DNA from: Sphingobium scionense
GTDB taxonomy: Bacteria; Pseudomonadota; Alphaproteobacteria; Sphingomonadales; Sphingomonadaceae
DNA: 64,000 nucleotides
Reading direction: 5' to 3'
Assembly (NCBI RefSeq): GCF_014197035.1
Contig: NZ_JACIEU010000007.1
Span: forward strand, 1-64,000
Below are positions 56,020 to 64,000 of the stretch, in pieces (the first letter of the stretch is position 1; every line of letters begins with the position of its first letter). The notes beneath the pieces were generated by a model that was not told where the DNA came from, made no database searches, and worked only from the letters and a program-made list of their open reading frames with translations. The translations under genes and the position numbers were made by a program.

Positions 56020-56706
56020 ATGACCGACATATCCGCCCTGCCCGCACTCAACGGGCAGCAACTGGCGCGCGCCGACATCATTGCGCTGGCGGGCACGCCC
56101 CATGCCCTGATCGACTGCGACCTGGAGGAAGCAGCGCTGGCGCAACTCGACCTCACCGGCTGGCAGTTCGAACGCTGCAACCTGCGCAACGCGGATCTGG
56201 CCGGTGCCATGCTGGAACGCACGCGCTGGCAGGGCTGTCGGGGTGGCGGCGCGAATTTCACCGGCTGCGACCTCAGTGACGCGGTGCTGACCGGATGCGA
56301 CTTCAACAATGTGGTGCTGCGGCGGGCGCGGCTGGAGGGCGCTCGACTGGCCCAGTGCAAGCTGACCGGCGCCGACCTGTCGGACCTGCGCGCGCTGGAG
56401 ATCGACATGACGGAATGCCTGCTGATCGACGCACGCCTGCCCGGCCTGTCCTTCCGCAAGCAGCGGCTGAGCCGCATCGATTTTTCGCAGGCGGACCTGC
56501 GCAAATGCGATTTCCGCATGGCCAGTTTCGAGGGCTGCAGCCTGCGCGAGGCGATGCTGGACGGCGCCCGGTTCGAGGGTGCCGACCTGCGCGGCGCGGA
56601 TATAGGCGGCGTGCATCTGGGCGATGCCAGCCGCTTTCGCGGCGCCACCATCTCGCGCGACCAGGCCGGCGAACTGCTCGCCGAACTGGGGCTGAAGGTC
56701 CGCTGA
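56020..56706 (+). CDS. Pentapeptide-repeat protein
   Basis: The 228-residue protein is made almost entirely of A(D/N)LxX-type repeats (LRNADLAGAMLERTRW, GANFTGCDLSDAVLTGCDF, GARFEGADLRGADIGGVHLG), forming a right-handed quadrilateral beta helix. The size and two-block layout recall Qnr/McbG-type gyrase protectors, but many such proteins have no known role, so no resistance function is claimed. It lies directly after the sugar dehydrogenase gene on the same strand. Confidence 0.88.
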   Translation: MTDISALPALNGQQLARADIIALAGTPHALIDCDLEEAALAQLDLTGWQFERCNLRNADLAGAMLERTRWQGCRGGGANFTGCDLSDAVLTGCDFNNVVLRRARLEGARLAQCKLTGADLSDLRALEIDMTECLLIDARLPGLSFRKQRLSRIDFSQADLRKCDFRMASFEGCSLREAMLDGARFEGADLRGADIGGVHLGDASRFRGATISRDQAGELLAELGLKVR

Positions 56707-56712
56707 GGCCGC

Positions 56713-57534
56713 CTATCGGACCGGCGGCATCTCGCTCGCCACCATCTCGCCGGCGCCACGACCGATCGACCAGAGGCGGCGCAGCGCGCGGGGATCCCAG
56801 TCGATCGCCTGGCCCGGCGTGGCGATGCCGAGCGTGCCGACATGCTCCAGCACCGATCCCGCCTCGGGCAGTGTCAGCGCATAGACTTCGGGCCGGTCAT
56901 GGCCCGTGGCATAGATCAGGCCGTCCGTCCCCCAGCTAAGGCCCGAGCAGCTTTTCGGCGCAAAGCGGGCGAGCACGTCCGCCGGGAAGGCCCAGCTCGC
57001 CTCCGCCCGGAAAGCGTCGTCCATCCGCACCAGCGCGGTATAGCGATAGTCACGCCCCGGTTCCCCGCCCTTGCCCTCATAATTGGCGAACACCGCCCAC
57101 CATTTGCCGTCATGCCGATCCATGACGGTCAGCGATCCGGGGCCAAAGCCCAGGCTGACGCTGCGGACATGTTTCAGCGTCTTCGTGTCGAAAATCTCGA
57201 CCGCGCTGGTCTGCGGCACGGCGGGATAGTTGGACGCGGCACAGACCAGTTCGGCGCCGACCACGGTGCAGCTGTTCATGTGCGGATAGAGGCGGCGCTC
57301 CCCCTGCCACTGCGCGACGCGCTGGCCGTCGGCGATGCGATATTTGCCGATCCGGTCATTGTCGATCGCATAGACATAAGTGCCGTCCGACGCCGCGCCC
57401 TGATGCGCCTCCTGCGCCTTGATCCGCAGGCTGACCGCCGAAGCGGGCGGCGACGGGGCATCCGCCGGCGCCTGGGCGATCGCCCCGCCCGCCAGCGCCA
57501 GCAGCCCAGTTCCGACAAGCAGCGCCCTTACCAT
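56713..57534 (-). CDS. Exported beta-propeller-like protein paired with a TonB receptor
   Basis: The 273-residue protein has a signal peptide (about 1-20, GGAIA) and blade-like repeats (DGTYVYAIDNDRIGKYRIAD, AVEIFDTKTLKHVRSVSLGF, GLSWGTDGLIYATGHDRPEV). Two cysteines could form a disulfide. The start lies inside the receptor gene's end (7-base overlap), so the two are translated together. It probably works in the periplasm or outside with the receptor; the ligand is unknown. Confidence 0.8.
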   Translation of the reverse strand: MVRALLVGTGLLALAGGAIAQAPADAPSPPASAVSLRIKAQEAHQGAASDGTYVYAIDNDRIGKYRIADGQRVAQWQGERRLYPHMNSCTVVGAELVCAASNYPAVPQTSAVEIFDTKTLKHVRSVSLGFGPGSLTVMDRHDGKWWAVFANYEGKGGEPGRDYRYTALVRMDDAFRAEASWAFPADVLARFAPKSCSGLSWGTDGLIYATGHDRPEVYALTLPEAGSVLEHVGTLGIATPGQAIDWDPRALRRLWSIGRGAGEMVASEMPPVR

Positions 57535-60068
57535 TTGATCGACGCTCCGACATAGAAGGTGCGGCCATAGCGTTCATTCTGGATCACCCAGTCGCGCACG
57601 CCGCCCTGATATTGGCGGGTCGGCTCGTCGGTCAGATTCTGCCCTTCGGCAAAGAGGCGCACATTCTTCGTCACATCCACCCCGATCTTCGCGTCCAGGC
57701 GACGCAGATCGTCATTATACTGGTCATTGAGGCGGATATCACCCGCCGACAGCAGGGCGCGGCCGGTATGATGATAGGCGACCGACGCCTCGACGATACC
57801 CTTCTGGTAGAAGAGCTGCGCGCCCCAGAGCAGCTTGGACTGTTCGGGGAAGGCTACGGTGCCGCGGTCTGGCATGCGCAGGCTGGAATCGATCAGCGTC
57901 AGGTTGAGGTTCATGCCAAGGCCCGAGAGCAGGCCCGGCAGGAAGGTGAACTGTTGCTGCCAGGCAGCTTCCAGGCCGATGATGTCGCCCTTGTCCGCGT
58001 TGAGCGTCTGGTTGAAATTGATCCGGTCATAGGCGACCCCGCCGAAGCTGCCGTCATTGATGGTATAGCTTTGCGTGAAGATCGGGTTGCGGATGAACTT
58101 GGCGAAGGCGCCGACGCTGATAAGGCCGCCGGGCGCGAAATACCATTCGGCCGACATGTCGAGATTGTCCGCGACATAGGGCTTGAGCGCCGGATTGCCG
58201 CTCGACACGCTGATCTCCTCCGCGCCCTCCACCGTGACGGTGCCGCCCGGCGACAGGTCGGCATAGCTGGGTCGGCCGATGCTGCGCGAATAGGCCAGGC
58301 GGAACATAGTGTCGTGCGAGGGGGTGACGCGTACCACCAGGCTGGGCAGCCAGTTGGTATAGCGGGTGCGGCCCGATGTCGGGCTGACGACGTCGCCCTC
58401 CAGCAGATATCCGTCAATATCCAGTTCGGTCCGCTCGACCCGCAGGCCGCCCGTGACCGACAGCGCGCCAAAGTCGAGGTTCGCCATGGCATAGCCGGCA
58501 TAGACATTCTCGCTGAGGTCGAAATCGCTCAGCGTTTCATTGGCCAGGCTGGTCGCTTCGTTGAGCACGAACTGCGCGCCGCCCAGCTTGCCCTGGGTAT
58601 AGGCATTGATGAGGTCGGCATCGATCACCGGGCCGAGGAAATAGTTGCGGCCATTGCCCAGCTTCACGATGACAGTGTCGCCCGACAGGCCATCCAGGGT
58701 GAAGCGGTTGGCGCTGCTTCCGCGCCCATAGACCGCGTTGGAGGAATCGAAGCGCTTGTCGGTCCAGCGGCCATTGGCGCCGAACTTGACGAAGCTGTTC
58801 TGGCCGATCGTCGGCAGCTTGCCGGTCAGGTCGAGCCGGCCCTGCCAGGTCTTTTCCAGGCCATATTCATCCTGCGCCGAATATTGGCGGAAGCCCAGGT
58901 CCGACGGATCGAGATAGCCGTCGACCGGCACGGCGCTGAACAGCTTGTCCGAAAAATCGACCGCGACCGCGCCGGGATTGCCGCGGAACTGCCAGAGGGT
59001 ATTGGGTTCGATCACTTCGTTTCGCGTCCGCGCGGCGCCAAAGTCGAGCGACCAGTTGTCGGCCAGTTCCGCCGTGCCCCCGGCCATGAAGGACAGGACC
59101 GACTTTTCCTTATATTCCAGGCGCAGATCGGAACGCTGTTCGCTGGTGGACGCGATGCCGGTCAGGCCGTTGGCGTCCCAGTCGATATCGGAAAAATCGA
59201 GCCGGAAGCGCTGGCGATATTCATCCTCGGAGAATTTGGAATAAATGCCGCGGACATAGAGCTGGACGCTCTCGCCGCGCCAGTCGAACGACCCGGCCGC
59301 GCCGATCCGCTCGCGCTTGAGACGATAGTCATTATATTTGATGTTGACCGGCACGGCACCGCGCGCGGCATCTGCGTCGGGCGTCCAGTCATCGGGATAG
59401 ATGCCATAGCTGGTATAGGTGCGGTCGGAATAGCTGGCGCCCAGCAGGATGCCGAACTGTTCGTCCGCGCCGAAGCGGGTGCCGATGGTGACATCGCCCT
59501 TGATCGGCTGGTCGCCCTTGCGCAGTTCCTGATAGCCGATCTGCCCGTTTGCCTGGAAGATGAAGCGATCGTCGAAATCGAAGGCGGTCTGGGTGACGAG
59601 GTTGATGGTGGCGCCGATGCCCTGACCGGTCAGATCGGCGGTCTTCACCTTGGCGACCTCCACCTGCTTGAGGAGCTGGCCCGACAGGATGTCGAGCGGC
59701 AGGCGCCGGTCGAGCCCGTCGGGATTGCCGATCTCGAAGCCGTTGATGGTATAGCCGTTGAGGCTGGAGGGCACGCCGCGCACCGCGACATAGCGACCCT
59801 CGCCCTGGTCATATTGCACGCCGACGCCCGGCAGCCGTTCGACCGCCTCGGCCACATTCTTGTCGGGCAACTGGCCCATATCGTCGGACGCCGTCACATC
59901 GACGATGCCCAGCGCTGCGCGCTTCTGGTCGATCGATCGTTGCAACTGCGCGCGCTGGCCGGTGACCACAATGCCGCCTTCCTCCTCGGGCAGCGGCTGC
60001 TGCGCATGGGCGGTGCCCGCGATCGCCAGCGCGAACAGGCTGATGGATGTCGAGAAAATCCTGGTCAT
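57528..60068 (-). CDS. TonB-dependent outer-membrane receptor
   Basis: The 846-residue protein has a signal peptide (GTAHA), a plug domain (IVVTGQRAQLQRSIDQKRAA, MGQLPDKNVAEAVERLPGVG, YVAVRGVPSSLNGYTINGFE) and a 22-strand barrel ending in an aromatic strand (RTFYVGASIKW). The plug sequence is of the Caulobacter/Xanthomonas/sphingomonad class often used for carbohydrates and other large substrates. The ATG at 60068 is chosen. No TonB box is obvious to me. The substrate is unknown; the paired exported protein is the only clue. Confidence 0.94.
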   Translation of the reverse strand: MTRIFSTSISLFALAIAGTAHAQQPLPEEEGGIVVTGQRAQLQRSIDQKRAALGIVDVTASDDMGQLPDKNVAEAVERLPGVGVQYDQGEGRYVAVRGVPSSLNGYTINGFEIGNPDGLDRRLPLDILSGQLLKQVEVAKVKTADLTGQGIGATINLVTQTAFDFDDRFIFQANGQIGYQELRKGDQPIKGDVTIGTRFGADEQFGILLGASYSDRTYTSYGIYPDDWTPDADAARGAVPVNIKYNDYRLKRERIGAAGSFDWRGESVQLYVRGIYSKFSEDEYRQRFRLDFSDIDWDANGLTGIASTSEQRSDLRLEYKEKSVLSFMAGGTAELADNWSLDFGAARTRNEVIEPNTLWQFRGNPGAVAVDFSDKLFSAVPVDGYLDPSDLGFRQYSAQDEYGLEKTWQGRLDLTGKLPTIGQNSFVKFGANGRWTDKRFDSSNAVYGRGSSANRFTLDGLSGDTVIVKLGNGRNYFLGPVIDADLINAYTQGKLGGAQFVLNEATSLANETLSDFDLSENVYAGYAMANLDFGALSVTGGLRVERTELDIDGYLLEGDVVSPTSGRTRYTNWLPSLVVRVTPSHDTMFRLAYSRSIGRPSYADLSPGGTVTVEGAEEISVSSGNPALKPYVADNLDMSAEWYFAPGGLISVGAFAKFIRNPIFTQSYTINDGSFGGVAYDRINFNQTLNADKGDIIGLEAAWQQQFTFLPGLLSGLGMNLNLTLIDSSLRMPDRGTVAFPEQSKLLWGAQLFYQKGIVEASVAYHHTGRALLSAGDIRLNDQYNDDLRRLDAKIGVDVTKNVRLFAEGQNLTDEPTRQYQGGVRDWVIQNERYGRTFYVGASIKW

Positions 60069-60270
60069 GATCGAGTCCCCTTTGGTCGGGGCTGCGATTA
60101 GGAAAACTGCGCGACAGCGGCATTTCCAATTCGCTGCATTACCGTGACCGATTGATGACGATTTGATGGCCTCGCCATTTTGCGCCTGCGAGGGCCAGCC
60201 TCTTTCGGCCGCCTGCCCCACTTCCTATCTTGCGGGCCTTCTCCCCCCTCTCCCTTTTCTGGAGACCCGC

Positions 60271-61383
60271 ATGAGCGCTCCCAAGCTGTTCCAGCCTTTC
60301 GATGTCGGCGACCTTGCCCTCGACAACCGCATCGTGATCGCACCGATGTGCCAATATTCCGCCGTCGATGGGCAGATGAACGACTGGCACCTCATTCATC
60401 TGGGCCAGCTTGCCCTGTCCGGCGCAGCGCTGCTGACGATCGAGGCGACCGCCGTGCTGCCAGAGGGGCGGATCAGCCATGCCGATGTCGGCCTGTGGGA
60501 CGACGCGACGCAGGCGGCGATGCAGCGGGTGCTGGACGGCGTGCGCCGCCATAGCGACATGCCCATCGCGATCCAGCTCGGCCATGCCGGGCGCAAGGCT
60601 TCGACGCAGGTGCCATGGCAGGGCGGCGCGCAGATCGCGCCCGATGCGGCGAATGGCTGGCAGACGGTCGCCCCCTCCGCCCTGCCCTTCACACCGGGCA
60701 CCAACGCGCCGATGGAGCTGGACCAGGCCGGAATCGACCGGCTGCGCGACGCCTTCGTCGCGGCGGCGAAGCGGGCCGATGCGATCGGCATCGACGCGGT
60801 CCAGTTGCACGGCGCCCATGGCTATCTGCTGCACCAGTTCCTCTCGCCGCTCTCCAACCAGCGCGACGATGATTATGGCGGCAGCCTGGAGAACCGGATG
60901 CGCCTGCCGCTGGAGATTTTCGATGCGGTGCGCGCGGCCCTGCCCGCACACAAGCCGGTGACGATGCGCGTGTCCGGCACCGACTGGGTCGAGGGTGGCT
61001 GGGACATCGAACAGACGATCGCATTTGCCACGGCACTGGAAGCGCGCGGTTGCAGCGCGATCCATGTGTCGAGCGGCGGCCTCGACCCGCGCCAGGATAT
61101 TCCGGTCGGGCCAAGCTATCAGGTGCCGCTGGCCCGCGCGGTCAAGCAGGCGGTCGACATGCCGGTGATCGCCGTCGGCCTCATCACCGATTTCGAGCAG
61201 GCGGAGGCGATCATCGGCACCGGCGACGCCGACCTGATCGCGATCGCCCGCACCATCCTCTACGATCCGCGCTGGCCCTGGCATGCCGCCGCCCATCTGG
61301 GCGCATCGGTGAAGGCGGCGCCGCAATATCTGCGCTGCCAGCCGCGCCAGTATCGAAACCTGTTCGACGCGCCGAAGGGCTGA
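60271..61383 (+). CDS. Old yellow enzyme family NADPH:flavin oxidoreductase (YqjM-like)
   Basis: The 370-residue FMN enzyme of the OYE family reduces activated alkenes. It has KLFQPFDVGDLALDNRIVIA, PMCQYSAVDGQMNDWHLIHL (the Cys near 26 marks the YqjM class), QLGHAGRKAST, the HGAHGYLLHQFLSPLSNQR motif and LIAIARTILYDPRWPW. The ATG at 60271 with CTGGAG upstream is chosen. It ends at a bidirectional terminator facing pyrG. Confidence 0.94.
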   Translation: MSAPKLFQPFDVGDLALDNRIVIAPMCQYSAVDGQMNDWHLIHLGQLALSGAALLTIEATAVLPEGRISHADVGLWDDATQAAMQRVLDGVRRHSDMPIAIQLGHAGRKASTQVPWQGGAQIAPDAANGWQTVAPSALPFTPGTNAPMELDQAGIDRLRDAFVAAAKRADAIGIDAVQLHGAHGYLLHQFLSPLSNQRDDDYGGSLENRMRLPLEIFDAVRAALPAHKPVTMRVSGTDWVEGGWDIEQTIAFATALEARGCSAIHVSSGGLDPRQDIPVGPSYQVPLARAVKQAVDMPVIAVGLITDFEQAEAIIGTGDADLIAIARTILYDPRWPWHAAAHLGASVKAAPQYLRCQPRQYRNLFDAPKG

Positions 61384-61387
61384 AACG

Positions 61388-61417
61388 AAAAACGGGGCCT
61401 TTAGGCCCCGTTCTTTT
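61388..61417. terminator. Bidirectional terminator between OYE and pyrG
   Basis: AACGGGGCC-TTTA-GGCCCCGTT with an A run before and CTTTT after, so it can stop transcription from both convergent genes. Confidence 0.88.
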
Positions 61418-63047
61418 ATACCAACCGGCTCTGCTTGACCGCCGCTTCGATGAAGCTGGCGAAGAGCGGATGCGGATCGAACGGCTTGGACTTGAGTTCC
61501 GGATGGAACTGCACGCCCACGAACCAGGGATGGTCGGGTCGCTCGACGATTTCGGGCAGCGTGCCGTCCGGCGACATGCCCGAGAAGATCAGGCCGCCCT
61601 TTTCCAGCGGTTCGCGATAGCCGGCATTGACCTCATAGCGGTGGCGGTGCCGTTCGCTGATCTCGGTCGCGCCGTAGACGCCGGCGACGACGCTGTTGCC
61701 CGCGAGCTTCGCCGGATAGGCGCCCAGGCGCATGGTGCCGCCCAGATCGGTTTCGGCGGTGCGCTTCTGCAGGCCTTCCGCGCTCATCCACTCGGTGATG
61801 AGGCCGACGACCGGCTCGCTGGTTTCGCCAAATTCGGTGGTCGAGGCATTCTCGATGCCCGCCGTGTTCCGCGCGCCTTCGATGCAGGCCATCTGCATGC
61901 CAAGACAGATACCAAAGAAGGGTACGTCGCGTTCGCGCGCGAACTTGACCGATGCGATCTTGCCTTCCGACCCGCGCACGCCGAAGCCGCCGGGGACGAG
62001 GATGCCGTGCATCGGTTCGAGGCTGGCGGCCAGGTCGTCGCCCTTCTCGAACAGTTCGGCGTCGATCCACTTGATGTTGACCTTCACCCGGTTGGCAAGG
62101 CCGCCATGGTGCAGCGCCTCGTGCAGCGACTTGTAGGCGTCGAGCAGGCCGACATATTTGCCGACCACGCCGATCGTCACTTCGCCCTCGGGGTTGAGCT
62201 GGCGATCCATGATGTCGGTCCAGCGGTCCATCGACGGCGCGGGCGCATCGGTGATGCCGAAGGCGCGCAGCACTTCATTGTCGAGACCCTCGGCATGATA
62301 TTGCTCGGGCACGGCATAGATGCTCTTGGCGTCGAGCGCCGGAATGACCGCTTCGGGACGGACATTGCAGAAGAGGGCGATCTTCCTGCGCTCGCTCTCG
62401 GGCAGCGGATGCTCGGCGCGGCACAGCAGGATGTCGGGCTGGATGCCGAGCGATGTCAGCTCGCGCACGCTGTGCTGGGTCGGCTTGGTCTTCAGTTCGC
62501 CCGCCGCCGCAAGATAGGGCACCAGCGTCACATGGACGAAGATCGACTGGCCGCGATCCAGATCATTATGGAGCTGGCGAATCGCTTCCATGAAGGGCAG
62601 CGATTCGATGTCGCCGACGGTGCCGCCGATTTCGCACAGCACGAAGTCGAGATCGTCCGTCTCCGCCGTGGCGAACGCCTTGATCTCGTCGGTGACGTGC
62701 GGGATGACCTGGACGGTCGCGCCCAGATAGTCGCCGCGCCGTTCGCGCTGGATGATGGTCTGATAGACCCGGCCCTGGGTGACATTGTCCGACTGGCGCG
62801 CCGACACGCCGGTGAAACGTTCATAATGGCCGAGGTCCAGGTCGGTTTCCGCCCCGTCGTCGGTCACATAGACTTCGCCATGCTGATAGGGCGACATCGT
62901 GCCGGGATCGACGTTGAGATAGGGGTCGAATTTCCGGATTCGCACGCGATAGCCCCGCGCCTGCAACAGCGCTGCCAAGGATGCGGCCATGAGGCCCTTA
63001 CCAAGCGAGGAGACCACGCCGCCGGTGATGAAAATATACCGCGTCAT
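61416..63047 (-). CDS. pyrG: CTP synthase
   Basis: The 543-residue enzyme makes CTP from UTP using glutamine nitrogen. There is an N-terminal synthetase domain ([52 protein letters not shown]) and a C-terminal class I amidotransferase domain ([12 protein letters not shown], nucleophile Cys in [13 protein letters not shown], late HPEL). The length is normal. secG lies 90 bases upstream on the same strand. Confidence 0.98.
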   Translation of the reverse strand: MTRYIFITGGVVSSLGKGLMAASLAALLQARGYRVRIRKFDPYLNVDPGTMSPYQHGEVYVTDDGAETDLDLGHYERFTGVSARQSDNVTQGRVYQTIIQRERRGDYLGATVQVIPHVTDEIKAFATAETDDLDFVLCEIGGTVGDIESLPFMEAIRQLHNDLDRGQSIFVHVTLVPYLAAAGELKTKPTQHSVRELTSLGIQPDILLCRAEHPLPESERRKIALFCNVRPEAVIPALDAKSIYAVPEQYHAEGLDNEVLRAFGITDAPAPSMDRWTDIMDRQLNPEGEVTIGVVGKYVGLLDAYKSLHEALHHGGLANRVKVNIKWIDAELFEKGDDLAASLEPMHGILVPGGFGVRGSEGKIASVKFARERDVPFFGICLGMQMACIEGARNTAGIENASTTEFGETSEPVVGLITEWMSAEGLQKRTAETDLGGTMRLGAYPAKLAGNSVVAGVYGATEISERHRHRYEVNAGYREPLEKGGLIFSGMSPDGTLPEIVERPDHPWFVGVQFHPELKSKPFDPHPLFASFIEAAVKQSRLV

Positions 63048-63137
63048 GGGAGAAGAGGCTTAGCCTTATACAAACGAGTTGAGCAAGCGCGCGAATCCGC
63101 ACGCTCGCAAAAAATATGGCGATGAACGACGAAAAGG

Positions 63138-63515
63138 TCAGTTAGCGAGCGGAACTGCGCCGTTCGCTGCCGAACCATTGCCGGCCGTGGCGGCTGCGCC
63201 GGCCAGCGGATCGGCATTACCGGTCGTGGGTGCCGGCGCCTGCGTGGCGGGGGCCGACTTGACCAGCGAGGTATCGATGTCGCCGCCCGCATGACGGACC
63301 GAGGCGATGACCGCCAGGGTGATCGACAGCAGGACGAACAGGGTCGCCAGCACGGTGGTCGCACGCGTCAGGAAATCCGCCGCACCGCGCGCCGACATCA
63401 GCCCGGCCGGGCTGCCACCGACACCCAGGCCGCCACCTTCCGACTTCTGCATCAGAATCACGGTGACCAGCAGGGCGGCGATGATCGCCTGCACGACGAG
63501 AAGGAAGGTGAACAT
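63138..63515 (-). CDS. secG: Preprotein translocase subunit SecG
   Basis: The 125-residue membrane protein has two helices (FTFLLVVQAIIAALLVTVIL and TVLATLFVLLSITLAVIASV) with the conserved loop LMQKSEGGGLGVGG between, and a C-terminal Ala/Pro-rich tail. SecG assists SecYE in protein export. The ATG at 63515 is chosen; the longer in-frame extension is not SecG-like. The tpiA-secG-pyrG order is common in Alphaproteobacteria. Confidence 0.96.
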   Translation of the reverse strand: MFTFLLVVQAIIAALLVTVILMQKSEGGGLGVGGSPAGLMSARGAADFLTRATTVLATLFVLLSITLAVIASVRHAGGDIDTSLVKSAPATQAPAPTTGNADPLAGAAATAGNGSAANGAVPLAN

Positions 63516-63804
63516 GCGGGTTCTTTTCTGTCCAATGAAGGAATGCGTTGGCGCGCACATAGCGACGATGGGCCGCCGGGGCAACCGGCGAGCCGGTCGA
63601 TATGAACGAAGGCGCGGATGAGGGCGCGTGCAGGGGCGGTTGCGACTGACCTTCCATGGTCGATTGCGACCAGAAGCGCATCTTACCCGGCACGGGGAGG
63701 AATGATTGGTTTCGCTCAACCATTGCACCGCCAGAAGGAGCTTGCCCCCGACTCGCATCAAGCCGGCACGCCCCCTCTTCCGCACGAAGAGAGGGCGCCC
63801 CGCC
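63516..63804. other. tpiA-secG spacer
   Basis: These 289 bases hold no gene, tRNA or clear terminator that I can support. The secG promoter must lie here unless the genes are cotranscribed. Confidence 0.5.
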
Positions 63805-64000
63805 TCAGTCCGCGGCGGCGATCACCGGTTCGAACTTGGCGGCCGACAGGCTGGCGCCGCCGACCAGGCCACCGTCGACGTCCGGCAGCGCGATGATCTC
63901 GGCCGCATTGTCGCCGTTCATCGATCCGCCATAGAGGATGCGCATGGCCCCCGCCTGCGCCTCGCCGATCCGGCTGGCGAGCGCTGCCCGCAGGGTGGCG
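63805..64000 (-). CDS. tpiA: Triosephosphate isomerase, 3' end
   Basis: The last 64 codons are in the window; the rest lies beyond its right edge. The glycolytic signature is clear: [16 protein letters not shown] (phosphate-binding loop) and [20 protein letters not shown], then the stop at 63805-63807. It converts dihydroxyacetone phosphate and glyceraldehyde-3-phosphate into each other. Confidence 0.95.
   Translation of the reverse strand, partial: ATLRAALASRIGEAQAGAMRILYGGSMNGDNAAEIIALPDVDGGLVGGASLSAAKFEPVIAAAD

Noticed and set aside
57612..60101. Very long forward open frame opposite the TonB receptor gene
   Set aside because: High-GC genes give long antisense frames. The translation has no family motifs, is rich in Asp, His and Arg runs, and the minus strand carries a complete receptor.
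63516..63804. tRNA gene next to secG, as in some Proteobacteria
   Set aside because: No T-arm consensus (GTTCRA) with a matching acceptor stem was found here or in any other intergenic region of the window.

Overview
The window reads as chromosomal DNA of a sphingomonad (Alphaproteobacteria, Sphingomonadales), most likely Sphingobium or a close relative. The evidence is high-GC coding sequence, a PhyR-NepR-EcfG general stress locus, an XrtA/PEP-CTERM regulatory cassette (PrsK/PrsR plus sugar transferase), a Caulobacter/sphingomonad-type TonB-dependent receptor, and dispersed palindromic repeats of kinds I associate with sphingomonad genomes. The genus is inferred from gene content, not from a marker gene.

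Layout. 1-830: right part of an IS630-family insertion sequence. 1049-5288 (-): operon of a POT peptide transporter and two exported amidohydrolases. 5466-6462 (+): nitroreductase and a small GntR regulator. 6492-13355 (-): XrtA/PEP-CTERM cassette (glycosyltransferase, PrsK, PrsR, TPR protein). 13562-17889: general stress response locus (small membrane protein, ecfG, a 43-residue membrane protein not previously obvious, phyR, divergent nepR and a PhyP-like kinase). 17896-22432: tgt, a 60-residue protein, an RpfF-like DSF synthase and a convergent GGDEF-EAL protein. 22654-24774: groES-groEL with CIRCE. 24775-27317: gene-poor, repeat-rich stretch with three lower-GC orphan genes. 27318-32452: mixed accessory genes (Usp, YghU-type GST, HxlR/oxidoreductase pair, acyltransferase, JmjC-like cupin). 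32465-37739 (-): ligA, two small genes, recN, bamD. 37795-52586 (-, mostly): histidine kinase, then RNA and translation genes pnp, rpsO, truB, and rbfA, infB, ylxR, a tautomerase, nusA, rimP. A block with tdk, a GNAT, a hydrolase, a VapBC-type pair and a forward HAD gene separates truB from rbfA. 52731-64000: a FemAB/BioF2-like acyltransferase with a proline-dehydrogenase-like partner, a sugar dehydrogenase, a pentapeptide protein, a TonB receptor with an exported propeller protein, an old yellow enzyme, pyrG, secG and the end of tpiA.

Most noteworthy points. (1) A perfect EcfG-type promoter (GGAAC-N16-CGTT) sits before an unlisted 43-residue membrane protein between phyR and ecfG. (2) A palindromic repeat is inserted in frame in truB, with a one-mismatch copy of its arm elsewhere in the window. 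(3) An RpfF-like DSF synthase lies tail to tail with a membrane GGDEF-EAL protein. (4) One of the paired amidohydrolases has lost metal ligands. (5) The PhyP-like kinase has a degraded ATPase domain. I found no tRNA, rRNA or CRISPR array.
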